Shown here piece after piece: positions 42,032 to 51,680 of a DNA stretch of 64,000 bases; position 1 is the first letter of the stretch, and every line of letters starts with the position of its first letter. The DNA is taken from contig JAZRDO010000034.1 in the NCBI GenBank assembly GCA_045660325.1, forward strand, positions 1-64,000, in the 5' to 3' direction. This DNA is from SVTX01 sp045660325 (GTDB taxonomy: Bacteria; Bacillota; Clostridia; Oscillospirales; CAG-272). The notes under the pieces are model-generated. The model did not search any database, was not told the DNA's origin, and saw nothing but the letters and a program-made list of their open reading frames with translations. The translations under genes were made by a program, and so were the position numbers.

Positions 42032-43096
42032 ATGGTAGATAGTAAAAAGCAATGGAAGGCGTGGCTGTACCTTTCGCCCGCAATCGTATTGTTGCTTATA
42101 TTTACAGTCTGGCCCATTATAAACACTCTTATGATGGCGTTCCAGAACGGCTTCGATACTAACAAGGCGCTCGGCGGCGCGACTTTCCAGTTCGGATTTG
42201 AAAATTTCAAGGTCATTTTGACCGACAAATACGCACATTTCGTTCCTGCTATTCTGAACACCTTCTTGCTTTGCTTTATCACCGTTCCGCTTTCCACGGT
42301 TTTGGCTCTCATTATTGCGGTTTGCTTAAACTCGATAAAGCCCTTGCAGAAGTTCCTTCAGACAATATTCTTCCTTCCTTACGTAACGAACTCTCTCGCT
42401 ATCGGTCTTGTATTCGTAGCGATGTTCAGCGTAGTAGGTAAGGGCTCCAATCCCGAGACCACGGGTGTTGTAAACACCTTTTTTGCCAAGCTGATGGGCA
42501 ATGAAGGCTTCTTCGTTGACTGGATCAGCGGTATCAGAATGGACAGCTACCGTGAATGGCTTGCAGGAACAAACATCCTTCAGGGAATTAAAAACAGCGG
42601 CTTGCCCGAGGTTTTGAAGGATTATTTCACAAGTATGGTAAACGGTATTCCCAACCTCGTAGTACTCGTAGTATTCACAGTTTGGAATGCGCTCCCCTTC
42701 AAGATACTTATATTCCTCGGTGGTCTTCAGTCCATCAACAAGCAGTATTATGAGGCTGCTAAGATCGACTCCACTCCCAAGCTTCGCGTATTCACAAAAA
42801 TCACGGTTCCGCTTTTGTCTCCTATGATCTCCTACGTTGTTATCACAGGCTTTATCGGCGGATTTAAGGAATACTCTAACGTAGTTGCTATCTTCGGCGG
42901 CAGCGGAGGAAAGGGAATTCCTCCCATGGGTCCTATGAACGATCCCGCGAGATTCAAGACAATGGTAGGTATCATCTACGACTTCCTTGATAAGAATCAA
43001 GGTAGAGCGAGTGCTGCGGCAATCATTCTTTTCATTATTATATTCGCGGTTACTATGGTCAATTTGAAGATCAGTAACAAGAATACACACTATTAA
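42032..43096 (+). CDS. CUT1 sugar ABC permease, MalF type
   Basis: A 354-residue inner-membrane permease with six to seven segments and the EAA cytoplasmic loop YEAAKIDSTPKLRVFTKI that docks the ATPase. It has a longer outside loop (residues ~140-220) than the shortest MalF homologues. It starts 3 nt after the ATPase gene and is followed after 11 nt by its MalG-type partner. The sugar or other solute carried cannot be inferred. Confidence 0.9.
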   Translation: MVDSKKQWKAWLYLSPAIVLLLIFTVWPIINTLMMAFQNGFDTNKALGGATFQFGFENFKVILTDKYAHFVPAILNTFLLCFITVPLSTVLALIIAVCLNSIKPLQKFLQTIFFLPYVTNSLAIGLVFVAMFSVVGKGSNPETTGVVNTFFAKLMGNEGFFVDWISGIRMDSYREWLAGTNILQGIKNSGLPEVLKDYFTSMVNGIPNLVVLVVFTVWNALPFKILIFLGGLQSINKQYYEAAKIDSTPKLRVFTKITVPLLSPMISYVVITGFIGGFKEYSNVVAIFGGSGGKGIPPMGPMNDPARFKTMVGIIYDFLDKNQGRASAAAIILFIIIFAVTMVNLKISNKNTHY

Positions 43097-43107
43097 GGAG
43101 GTGCCTT

Positions 43108-44178
43108 ATGTCTAAGAAAACTGAAACTGTAAAGGCACCGAGTCAGGGCTTCAAGGTAATGACCGAGCGCGACGTAAAGCAGCGTACGGTTATGCAGATC
43201 ATCGTTAAGATCATCTCCCAGATCCTGATTTATACCTTCCTTATTATAATGGCACTCATCGTGCTTTTCCCGTTCTACTGGATGATCATCTCGTCCCTCA
43301 AGACGATGACTGCTTACTCCCAGACGGGTCTTACGCTTGAAACCTTCTTCCCGAAGGAGCTTGCGTTTGAAAACTATGCGCTCGCATTCAAGACAGCTGA
43401 CCTCTGGCAGCTCTTCAAGAATACAGCGTTCGTTGGTATCGTATCAACACTCTTGTCCCTCGTTATCACAGTTCTTTCCGCGTTCGCGCTCGCAAGACTT
43501 GAATTCAAGGGTAAGAACGTATTCTTCGCAGGTCTTCTTGCGACAATGATGATCCCCGGCGAGCTTTTCACGATCACAAACTACCAGACAGTAAGTAACT
43601 TCTTGGGACTTACAAAGTTTGCAAAAGAGTATCTCGTGGAATATCCCAAGCTTCAGGAGATCGTTCTCGATATGGGTAACTGGAAGAACTCCTTTACGGT
43701 TCTTATCGTACCTTTCCTCGTAAGCGTATTCTATATTTACCTTCTTCGTAACAACTTCATGCAGATACCCAATGAGCTTTACCTTGCCGCAAAGGTTGAC
43801 GGTACAAGCGATCTTAAGTATCTCTGGAAGGTTATGATCCCTCTTTCACTCCCTACACTTATATCCATTACTATTATGAAGATGATGGGTGCGTGGAACT
43901 CCTATATGTGGCCCTTGCTCGTTGCAAACGACGATGCGCACAAGCTGGTTACTAACGGTCTTCGCGGCGCGGGCTTCAATATTGATATTAAGGCCGACGC
44001 GTTTGTAGAGGTGTTTGACAAGGCGGGACTTGAAGCGCTTGAAAGCTACACAACACTCGTTCACTATCCTGCGCAGATGGCGGCGGTTGTTATCGTATCC
44101 ATTCCTCTCTTCCTGGTATTCGTATTCCTCCGTAAGTACATTATGAAGGGCGTATCCAGAAGCGGTATTAAGGGTTAA
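43108..44178 (+). CDS. CUT1 sugar ABC permease, MalG type
   Basis: A 356-residue permease: a ~35-residue hydrophilic start, then six segments, the EAA loop LYLAAKVDGTSDLKYLWKV and the family ending FVFLRKYIMKGVSRSGIKG. AGGAGG precedes the start. It pairs with the MalF-type protein to form the channel. An insert of ~50 residues near the C-terminus (around GFNIDIKADAFVEVFDKAG) is longer than in typical MalG and probably faces outward, near the binding protein. Confidence 0.9.
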   Translation: MSKKTETVKAPSQGFKVMTERDVKQRTVMQIIVKIISQILIYTFLIIMALIVLFPFYWMIISSLKTMTAYSQTGLTLETFFPKELAFENYALAFKTADLWQLFKNTAFVGIVSTLLSLVITVLSAFALARLEFKGKNVFFAGLLATMMIPGELFTITNYQTVSNFLGLTKFAKEYLVEYPKLQEIVLDMGNWKNSFTVLIVPFLVSVFYIYLLRNNFMQIPNELYLAAKVDGTSDLKYLWKVMIPLSLPTLISITIMKMMGAWNSYMWPLLVANDDAHKLVTNGLRGAGFNIDIKADAFVEVFDKAGLEALESYTTLVHYPAQMAAVVIVSIPLFLVFVFLRKYIMKGVSRSGIKG

Positions 44179-44234
44179 TTAGCAGATAAACTGCTGAAAA
44201 TAAAAAAATAAAAAAACAAGGACGGAAAACAAAC

Positions 44235-45665
44235 ATGAAAAAGATACTTTTGTCTGTACTTTTGGTTGCAGTGCTCCTCTTGAACGTAGTTGCTATCGCG
44301 GCTTGTAACGGCAGCGGTAACGGCGGCGGCGCTCAGGCACCGGTTGTAGGCGAGAATGCTACTTACAGCGGCAACGAAGTAGAAATCGTATTCTATCACA
44401 CAATGGGTCAGAATCTCTCCACAGTTCTTGATCAGTACATTGTTGAATTCAACAAGTTGTACCCCAACATCAAGATCGTTCACTCTCAGGAGGGTGGTTA
44501 CGACGACGTTCGTGACAAGATCGCTACAGAGCTTACAGTTGGCGACCAGCCCAACATCGCATACTGCTACCCCGACCACGTTGCTCTTTACAACCTCTCC
44601 GGCGCAGTAGTTAAGCTTGACAATCTTATCAACAACACAAACGTTTTGACACGCGGTGACGGTACAACAGAGCAGATCGGTCTTACACAGGCTCAGATCG
44701 ATGACTTCGTAGACGGCTACTACAACGAAGGTAAGCAGTTCGGCGACGGCTTCATGTACACAATGCCTCTCTCCAAGTCCACCGAGGTTCTTTACTACAA
44801 CAAGGACGTATTTGCAAAGCACAACCTCCAGGTTCCCACAACTTGGGATGAGCTCGAGCAGGTTTGCAAGAAGCTCAAGGAGCTTTACCCCGACTCCATT
44901 CCTCTCGGCTACGACTCCGAAGCTAACTGGTTCATCACAATGACTGAGCAGCTCAAGACTCCCTACACATCCGCTACAGGTGAGCACTTCCTCTTCGATA
45001 CAGCTGAAAACCAGGCATTCATGAAGAAGTTCACAGAGTGGTACCTTAAGGGTTACGTTACAACACAGGAAATTTACGACTCCTACACATCCAAGCTCTT
45101 CGTTGAGCAGAAGTCCTTCATGTCCATCGGTTCCTCCGCAGGTGCTACACACCAGAGACCCACAAAGGGTGACAACGGCGAGTATCCCTTCGATGTAGGT
45201 ATCGCTACAATTCCTCAGGCAGACCCCAACAACAAGAAGGTTATTTCTCAGGGTCCTTCTCTCTGTATCTTCAACGGCACAGAGGACGAGATCGTTGCTT
45301 CTTGGCCCTTCGTTAAGTTCCTTACAACAAACGTAGCATTCCAGGCTGAATTCGGTATGGTATCCGGTTACGTTCCTGTAATCGAGTCCGTAGCTCAGAA
45401 CGAGATCTACGCTAACTTCATCGCAGGCGCTGACGGCGGTGACAACATCGCAGCTCTCTCCGCTAAGGTTTGTCTCGAGCAGAAGGATGCTTACTACACA
45501 TCTCCCGCATTCAACGGTTCTTCCGTTGCACGTGACCAGGTTGGTACACTCGTTCAGACATGCTTTATCAACTGCGAGCTTTCCGGCAATGCAGCTGAGT
45601 ACGATGCAATCATCGCAAAGGCATTCGAGGATGCAGTTGGTATGTGTAAGTACCTCGTAGGATAA
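44235..45665 (+). CDS. MalE/UgpB-type solute-binding lipoprotein
   Basis: A 476-residue lipoprotein (IAAC, Cys24) with the family 1 binding-protein fold: VEIVFYHTMGQNL at the start of the domain, EFNKLYPNIKIVHSQEGGYDDV, DQPNIAYCYPDH and PLSKSTEVLYYNKDVF. It resembles UgpB-like proteins. It should deliver solute to the MalF/MalG pair. A short hairpin (AGCAG/CTGCT near 44181-44195) precedes the gene and could stabilise the message for higher expression of the binding protein. Codon use is strongly biased (ACA for Thr, CTC for Leu), suggesting very high expression. Confidence 0.92.
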   Translation: MKKILLSVLLVAVLLLNVVAIAACNGSGNGGGAQAPVVGENATYSGNEVEIVFYHTMGQNLSTVLDQYIVEFNKLYPNIKIVHSQEGGYDDVRDKIATELTVGDQPNIAYCYPDHVALYNLSGAVVKLDNLINNTNVLTRGDGTTEQIGLTQAQIDDFVDGYYNEGKQFGDGFMYTMPLSKSTEVLYYNKDVFAKHNLQVPTTWDELEQVCKKLKELYPDSIPLGYDSEANWFITMTEQLKTPYTSATGEHFLFDTAENQAFMKKFTEWYLKGYVTTQEIYDSYTSKLFVEQKSFMSIGSSAGATHQRPTKGDNGEYPFDVGIATIPQADPNNKKVISQGPSLCIFNGTEDEIVASWPFVKFLTTNVAFQAEFGMVSGYVPVIESVAQNEIYANFIAGADGGDNIAALSAKVCLEQKDAYYTSPAFNGSSVARDQVGTLVQTCFINCELSGNAAEYDAIIAKAFEDAVGMCKYLVG

Positions 45666-45702
45666 TAAATTCTACAATTTCTATTATATAGGTTTTCAAA
45701 TT

Positions 45703-47055
45703 ATGAAAAACTTAATAAGACTTTTATCAGTTTTAATGGTAGTTCTTATCGTTGCAGGCACGTTCGCTGCCTGCAACGGCAAGACCCCTGAAGGACCCGG
45801 TGAGCCCGAAGGTCCTGTATGGGAGGATCTCGTTTCAGGTCTTAAGCTTGATATGAGTTCCGAGACTGCTAAAATCGTTGACCCCGATATTAAGCAGTAT
45901 ATTGACGGTGATACAACTCATTTCTGGGTTGATGATCCTTTCTTTGACAATGGTATCTATAAGGCAAGATATATTGCCATAAATACACCCGAATCCACAG
46001 GTCAGATCGAGGAATGGGGTAAGAAGGCATCCAACTTTACAAAGGAAAAGCTTAAGAGCGCGGTTTCCATCGTGCTTGAGAGTGACTCTGATAAGTGGGA
46101 AGCAGACTCCACAGGCGACAGATACCTTACTTGGGTTTGGTACAAGACAGCTGAGGATACTGAATACAGAAACCTCAATCTTGAAATTCTTCAGGAGGGC
46201 CTCGCTATCGCGTCCAGCTCTTCTCAGAATAGATACGGCCAGACATGTATGAAGGCTATCAATCAGGCAAAGGCATTCAAGCTCAACGTTTATTCGGGCG
46301 AGAAGGACCCTGACTTCTACTATGGCTCCTGCATCGAGCTCACACTTAAGGAGCTCGCAGCTAACCCCCAGAACTACTCCAATATGAAGGTTGCTTTTGA
46401 GGGTGTCGTAACAAAGAACAGCGGCCAGGCTGTTTACGTAGAATCCTTTGACGAGGAAACACAGATGTACCACGGTATGTACGTGTACTACGGCTTTGCT
46501 CTCTCCGGTGGCGGACTTGCGGTTATTAAGCCCGGTAACAAGGTTAGAATCGTAGGCTCTCTCCAGTATTATGAGGCAGGCGGCACATGGCAGGTTGCTG
46601 ACCTCTCCTACAGTATGATGGATCCCAAGAACCCCAACAATATTCAGAAGCTTGGCGAAGGCTTCAGCGGCGCGTACGTTGAAACCGACGTTGAAACTTT
46701 TGTAAATAAGAAGGTTTCTCTTACGGTCATCGACGAAAACGGCGAGGAAGTAATCAAGGAATTCAAGTACGCGCAGCTCGCGCTCAACACCACGATCTCT
46801 ATGAAGGGACTCAAGGTTATCGACGCGTACACCACCAACAATGGCGGTAAAAATGACGGCGCGATGACTCTTACCTGTAAGGTAGGTAATTACACTATTG
46901 ACGTTCGTACCTCCGTTCTTAAGGATGCCGACGGCAACGTAATTACACAGAGCACATTCTTAAACAAGACGATCGACATCCGCGGCGTAGTTGATTACTA
47001 TGACGGCAGATATCAGATCGAGGTTTCGTCAATGAGCGATTTCATCTTTCATTGA
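45703..47055 (+). CDS. lipoprotein with staphylococcal-nuclease (SNase) domain and OB-like domain
   Basis: A 450-residue lipoprotein (FAAC, Cys24). Residues ~55-210 form an SNase domain: YIDGDTTHFW (Asp70), ARYIAINTPES with Arg89 and Glu97 equivalent to catalytic Arg35 and Glu43, and TGDRYLTWVW with Arg140 equivalent to Arg87. The calcium ligand Asp40 is replaced by Asn94. Residues ~215-310 (MKVAFEGVVTKNSGQAVYVE, NKVRIVGSLQYYE) form an OB-like domain, and ~320-450 a second beta domain. It is predicted to cut DNA or RNA at the cell surface. It follows the binding-protein gene by 37 nt; the ribosome site is weak. Confidence 0.85.
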   Translation: MKNLIRLLSVLMVVLIVAGTFAACNGKTPEGPGEPEGPVWEDLVSGLKLDMSSETAKIVDPDIKQYIDGDTTHFWVDDPFFDNGIYKARYIAINTPESTGQIEEWGKKASNFTKEKLKSAVSIVLESDSDKWEADSTGDRYLTWVWYKTAEDTEYRNLNLEILQEGLAIASSSSQNRYGQTCMKAINQAKAFKLNVYSGEKDPDFYYGSCIELTLKELAANPQNYSNMKVAFEGVVTKNSGQAVYVESFDEETQMYHGMYVYYGFALSGGGLAVIKPGNKVRIVGSLQYYEAGGTWQVADLSYSMMDPKNPNNIQKLGEGFSGAYVETDVETFVNKKVSLTVIDENGEEVIKEFKYAQLALNTTISMKGLKVIDAYTTNNGGKNDGAMTLTCKVGNYTIDVRTSVLKDADGNVITQSTFLNKTIDIRGVVDYYDGRYQIEVSSMSDFIFH

Positions 47056-47144
47056 TTGACCAAAACACATTTTTCTTCATTACGTTTATAATTAATGAAA
47101 ATTAATTAATAAAATAATAAACACAAAGAAAGAAGGAGTTCATC

Positions 47145-50100
47145 ATGAAGAAAATTTTAGCACTCATTCTCGCGTTGGTGCTTTGCCTCTCCTCCGTAGC
47201 TTTGCTCGCATCCTGTAAGGATCCCAGCAATGGCGGCACAGAGCCCGGTCCCGGCACAGCAACGTATGACGTAGAGGCTGCTAAGGACTACGTAAAGAGT
47301 CTTTACACAAAGTACCTCTCTAACAACAAGACAAACGGCGACTTTAAGCTCGTAGATCAGGTCACGCTTGATGACGTAGTATATACAGTTGCTTGGACAT
47401 CTGACAACGAAGCCGTTAAGGTTGTTGAGACAGAGGGCGAAGCTACAGTAACTATCGACGTTCCTGAAAAGCCCGCTGAAGACGTAAACTACACACTTAA
47501 GGCTACAGTAACAGCTCCCGACGGCGCAACAGCTTCTCTCGAGTTCAAGCTCTTGGTTCCTAAGTTCGACCAGGATGCAGGCTTCGACGATTACATTGCA
47601 GCTGAAAAGGGTGATGCTGTAACAGTTGAAGGTATCGTAACAAGCATCTCCTCCAAGAGCCAGGACGCAAAGTACAACAACCTCTACCTCCAGGACCTCA
47701 ACGGTGCAGGCGGTTACTACATTTACTCCATCAAGGACGGTGTTGACCCCGTTGCTGACCTCGGCATTAAGCTCGGTATGACAGTTTCCGTATCCGGTAC
47801 AAAGGATATCTACAACGGTACACACGAGGTTAAGGATGCTGTTGTAACAGTAACTGACACAACAGAAAAGGAAATCACATTCATCGACCTCACAGATAAG
47901 GCTCTCGCAGCTGAAAACGCTGAGGACTTCGATCTCGTTAACTACCAGGGTTGTTGGGTAACAATCAAGAACGTAGTTATCGGCGGCGTTTACGCTGATC
48001 AGTACTACTACTACTGGTCCATCGGTAACGTTGACTCCTACACAAGACTTGCACTCTCCTGCGGTCTTCCCGAGGCTACTATTGATGCAATCAAGAACGG
48101 CCACACAGCTCACAAGGGCTACACAGCTACAGTTAAGGGTATCGTAAACGTATACAACGGTATATTCTACCTCGTTCCTCTCGGAGAGGATGCATTCGTT
48201 TACGGCGAAAAGCTCGAAGTAACTGACGATCAGAAGGTTGCTGACGAAAAGGCTGACCTCACAGTTAAGGATAAGTTCACAACTGAATCCTCCCTTACAC
48301 TTCCTCTCGTAGGCGCTACACACGAGGACGTTACAATCGCTTGGACATCCTCCAACACAAGCGTACTCACAATTGCTGCTGACGGTAAGGTAACATTCGT
48401 TGCAGCAGGTACAGCAACACTTACAGCAACAGTTACAGCTAACGGTGTAACTGATACAAAGACATTCGACGTAACAGTTGAAAGCGATAGCACAGGTTTC
48501 ACACCCGTTAAGCCCGTAGTTGGCACAGCATACAAGCTTGCTATGTTCCAGGAAATGGCTGGTAAGGTTGTATACATGAACGGTCAGGAAAGCGGCTACT
48601 ACCTCGCGACAACAGAAGACTTCGCATCCGGTATTGACTTCTACATTGAAGAGACAAAGGATGGCTTCTACGTATACACAACAATCGCAGGTGCTAAGAA
48701 GTACCTCAACATGGAAGTAAGCGCTGACGGTGCTCACGTTAACGCTAAGCTTCAGGATGCAGCTGTAACAGTTTACACATACAACGAGACAATCAAGACA
48801 ATGTCTTCTATGGTAAACGGTGAAGAGTATGTATTCGGTACAAGAAACGACAACACATACGTAACAGTTGGCTGTAACAAGCTTTCCTACAGCCCCTTCA
48901 TGGTTGTATTCGTAACAGACGCAGGTACACCTGATCAGGGTGGCGATAATCCCACACCTCCTGCAGGAGATGATGAGTTCACACTCGTTAAGCCCGTAGT
49001 TGGTACAGGCTACAAGTTCGGTATGTTCCAGGGCAACCTTGGTGAGGTTTACTACCTCATCGGCGGTATGAACGGTTACTACCTCGCTACATCTACAGAT
49101 GCAGCTCAGGCTCTTGAATTCTTCGTTGAAGAAACAACAGGCGGCTACTACATTTACTACATGAACGGTACAACAAAGACATACCTCAACATGGTAGTAA
49201 GCGGTACACACGTAAACGGTTCTTACGGTACAACTGCAAGCACAGTTTACACATGGAACGATACACTTAAGACATTGGTTGCTATGGTTGATGGCTCCGA
49301 GTACGGTTTCGGTACATACAACACATTCAACACAATGGGTCCCTCCAAGACAAGCTACTCCGATAACTTCTTCGGTGGCTTCGTTGGTACAACAGGCTCC
49401 GGCACAGTAACTCCTCCCGCAGGCGACGGTGACGGTCCCGAAACACCCGCAGAGCCCGGCGCAGATGACCCTGAGTCCCTCACAATTGCACAGGCAATTG
49501 CTAAGACAAAGGCTCTCGGTAGCGGTAAGAGATCTACTGAAAAGTATATCGTAACAGGTATCCTTGTTTCTGTTGATAACTCCACATACGGTAACCTCAC
49601 AATCAGAGACGAAAAGGGTAACACATTTATCATTTACGGTACATACTATCCTTACTACACATCCGCTAACAGATGGGATAAGCTCACAGCAGATCAGAAG
49701 CCCGCTGTTGGTGATGAGGTTTCCTTCTACGGTGTTCTTTACTACTACAACGGTCAGAAGTGCGAAATGGAAAATGCTGCAATTCTCGACGGTTGGACAC
49801 GTCACGACTGCCAGGACTTCCTTACAGATCCTACATGTAAGGATCCCGCAACTTGCACACGCTGCGGTAAGACATACGGCTTGACATTCGTTCACCAGAT
49901 TATTGACTGTGAATGTCAGGAATGTGGTGAAATGATCCACAACTACATCGACGGTGAGTGCTACGATTGTGGCGCAGTTGAAGTAGCTCCTACAACAACT
50001 ATCAGCTTCTCCAGCTCTTCTCAGAGAGTATCTCAGGACTCCAACAAGCAGGTATGGAGAAACGGTGTATTGACACTTACAAACAATAAGGCTTCTTCTA

Positions 50101-50372
50101 CCTCCGCAGTAGCTAACTACACTAACCCTGCTCGTTTCTATGCTGGTTCTAACCTTGTTGTTGAGGCTGCAGGTATCAAGGTAATTAAGTTCACATGTAA
50201 CAGCTCTTCTTATGCAAGCACACTCAAGACATCCATCGGTACAGTTTCCGGTGCTACAGTGACTGTAAGCGGTTCCGTAGTAACAGTAACATTTACGAAT
50301 GCTGTAAACAGCTTTACAGTTGCAAAGCTTTCTGCACAGGTTCGTATGAACTCTATTACAATCAACCCCTAA
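47145..50372 (+). CDS. 1075-residue modular surface lipoprotein (Ig-like, OB-fold, BIG2, duplicated domain, CxxC cluster)
   Basis: A lipoprotein (LASC, Cys24). Order of parts: Ig-like ~40-140; OB-like ~145-260 (DAVTVEGIVTSISSKSQD); a related beta region to ~345; BIG2-like ~365-450; two copies of a ~140-residue domain starting KPVVGTAYKLAMFQ and KPVVGTGYKFGMFQ (about 462 and 617); OB-like ~790-890 (YIVTGILVSVDNSTYGNLTI); a cysteine-rich stretch (CTRCGKTYG, CECQECGE, CYDCGAVE); and a C-terminal beta domain. No catalytic domain is visible. It may bind nucleic acid or glycans at the surface. AAGGAG precedes the ATG. Codon bias indicates high expression. Confidence 0.82.
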   Translation: MKKILALILALVLCLSSVALLASCKDPSNGGTEPGPGTATYDVEAAKDYVKSLYTKYLSNNKTNGDFKLVDQVTLDDVVYTVAWTSDNEAVKVVETEGEATVTIDVPEKPAEDVNYTLKATVTAPDGATASLEFKLLVPKFDQDAGFDDYIAAEKGDAVTVEGIVTSISSKSQDAKYNNLYLQDLNGAGGYYIYSIKDGVDPVADLGIKLGMTVSVSGTKDIYNGTHEVKDAVVTVTDTTEKEITFIDLTDKALAAENAEDFDLVNYQGCWVTIKNVVIGGVYADQYYYYWSIGNVDSYTRLALSCGLPEATIDAIKNGHTAHKGYTATVKGIVNVYNGIFYLVPLGEDAFVYGEKLEVTDDQKVADEKADLTVKDKFTTESSLTLPLVGATHEDVTIAWTSSNTSVLTIAADGKVTFVAAGTATLTATVTANGVTDTKTFDVTVESDSTGFTPVKPVVGTAYKLAMFQEMAGKVVYMNGQESGYYLATTEDFASGIDFYIEETKDGFYVYTTIAGAKKYLNMEVSADGAHVNAKLQDAAVTVYTYNETIKTMSSMVNGEEYVFGTRNDNTYVTVGCNKLSYSPFMVVFVTDAGTPDQGGDNPTPPAGDDEFTLVKPVVGTGYKFGMFQGNLGEVYYLIGGMNGYYLATSTDAAQALEFFVEETTGGYYIYYMNGTTKTYLNMVVSGTHVNGSYGTTASTVYTWNDTLKTLVAMVDGSEYGFGTYNTFNTMGPSKTSYSDNFFGGFVGTTGSGTVTPPAGDGDGPETPAEPGADDPESLTIAQAIAKTKALGSGKRSTEKYIVTGILVSVDNSTYGNLTIRDEKGNTFIIYGTYYPYYTSANRWDKLTADQKPAVGDEVSFYGVLYYYNGQKCEMENAAILDGWTRHDCQDFLTDPTCKDPATCTRCGKTYGLTFVHQIIDCECQECGEMIHNYIDGECYDCGAVEVAPTTTISFSSSSQRVSQDSNKQVWRNGVLTLTNNKASSTSAVANYTNPARFYAGSNLVVEAAGIKVIKFTCNSSSYASTLKTSIGTVSGATVTVSGSVVTVTFTNAVNSFTVAKLSAQVRMNSITINP

Positions 50373-50403
50373 TTTATAATTAGAGATTTGAAAACAATAA
50401 AAA

Positions 50404-50432
50404 AGCACACACCCTCGGGTGTGTGCTTTTTT
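50404..50432 (+). terminator. terminator after the modular lipoprotein gene
   Basis: Stem AGCACACACCC / GGGTGTGTGCT with a following T-run; closes the transporter-nuclease-lipoprotein region. Confidence 0.88.
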
Positions 50433-50474
50433 ATTTAATACTCCATCTCGGAGGGATGATTATTTAAGAATATA

Positions 50475-50502
50475 AAACGGACGGCAGTTGCGCCGTCCGT
50501 TT
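50475..50502 (-). terminator. terminator of the pepT-tdk-deoC-deoB operon
   Basis: Stem AAACGGACGGC / GCCGTCCGTTT; leftward it is followed by UUUUAU. It starts 4 nt past the deoB stop. Confidence 0.8.
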
Positions 50503-50506
50503 AAAT

Positions 50507-51679
50507 TTACATTTTTTCAAAAAGGCTTGTAACCTCGCCTGCGTTGTATTCAACGCCGAGCGCGTCGCATACGAGCTTGCCCGCATGAGCAAAGCCGTCG
50601 AGTGTACCGAAATTCACACTTTCAGCACCCTTTCTGTAAACGATGAAGGGAATATACTCTCTTGTGTGGTCGGTGTGACTGTCGTCAGGATCGCAGCCGT
50701 GGTCAGCCGTTATAATAAGCACGTCATCCTCGCCCATTTCATTCATAAGGGCAGGGAGCGATGCATCAAACTCCATCATAGCGTTTGCATAGCCCTGAAC
50801 GTCCTGTCTATGACCGTAAAGCATATCAAAATCAACGAGATTAGTAAAGCAGAAGCCGTTGAAATCACGCTTTGCGATTTCAAGCGTCGTTGCAATACCC
50901 TCGGTGTTGCCGTGGGTGAAAATAGTCTCGGTAATTCCGTCACCCGCGAAAATGTCTGTGATCTTACCAATTGCAATTACGTCAAGTCCAGCCTCCTTGA
51001 TAGCCGCAAGTGCGGTCTTCTTGGGGGGGACGAGGGAGAAATCGTGACGGTTTGCTGATCTCTTGAAGCTTCCGTCGGGCGCGGTCACGAAGGGGCGAGC
51101 GATAACTCGTCCGACACCGTGCTCGCCTACAAGGATCTCTCTTGCTTTTCTGCAACAATCGTAAAGCTCCTCAAGGGGAACGATATCCTCGTGAGCGGCG
51201 ATCTGGAAAACGCTGTCCGCGGACGTATATACGATAAGGTCGCCCGACTCTATATGCTGCTTGCCGTAGTCACGGATAACGTCAGTGCCCGAATAAGGCT
51301 TGTTGCAAAGAACACCTCTGCCTGTTGCGGCGGAGAATTTGTCAAGAATTTCCTTCGGGAATCCGTCGGGATAGGTGGGAAGGGGGGATTCGGAAACGAG
51401 TCCCATAAGCTCCCAGTGGCCAACGGTTGTGTCCTTGCCCATACTAAGCTCGCGGAGTCTCGCGTATGAGCCTGTGGGATTCTCGCACTTGTCTATACTG
51501 TCAACGCCGTCAACGTTGCCAAGACCAAGCTTTATAAGATTGGGGATATCGAAGCCGTCCGCCCTCGAAATACTGCGGAGTGTATTAGCTCCCACGTCGC
51601 CGAATAAGTGCGCGTCGGGCTCATAGCCTATTCCAAAGGAATCAAGAACGGTCAAAAATACTCTTTTTGCTTTTTTCAT
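50507..51679 (-). CDS. deoB: phosphopentomutase
   Basis: A 390-residue alkaline-phosphatase-superfamily enzyme converting (deoxy)ribose 1-phosphate to the 5-phosphate in nucleoside salvage. It shows the metal site VLDSFGIGYEPDA, the phosphorylated Thr region MGKDTTVGHWE, FCFTNLVDFDMLYGHR and ITADHGCDP with HTDHTREYIP. Length is typical. The ATG follows the deoC stop by 1 nt with only a weak ribosome site, so it depends on coupling. DeoB feeds DeoC directly. Confidence 0.96.
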   Translation of the reverse strand: MKKAKRVFLTVLDSFGIGYEPDAHLFGDVGANTLRSISRADGFDIPNLIKLGLGNVDGVDSIDKCENPTGSYARLRELSMGKDTTVGHWELMGLVSESPLPTYPDGFPKEILDKFSAATGRGVLCNKPYSGTDVIRDYGKQHIESGDLIVYTSADSVFQIAAHEDIVPLEELYDCCRKAREILVGEHGVGRVIARPFVTAPDGSFKRSANRHDFSLVPPKKTALAAIKEAGLDVIAIGKITDIFAGDGITETIFTHGNTEGIATTLEIAKRDFNGFCFTNLVDFDMLYGHRQDVQGYANAMMEFDASLPALMNEMGEDDVLIITADHGCDPDDSHTDHTREYIPFIVYRKGAESVNFGTLDGFAHAGKLVCDALGVEYNAGEVTSLFEKM

Positions 51680-51680
51680 A

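Noticed and set aside
41111..42238. A 375-codon antisense frame opposite the MsmK-type ATPase
   Set aside because: All ABC ATPase motifs are on the plus strand; the antisense frame has no ribosome site or domain.
47157..50408. A 1083-codon open frame on the minus strand covering the modular lipoprotein gene
   Set aside because: It is an artefact of codon bias: the sense gene avoids TTA, CTA and TCA, which read as stops on the other strand. The antisense product is Cys/Val-rich without domains, and the sense frame has a signal peptide and recognisable modules.
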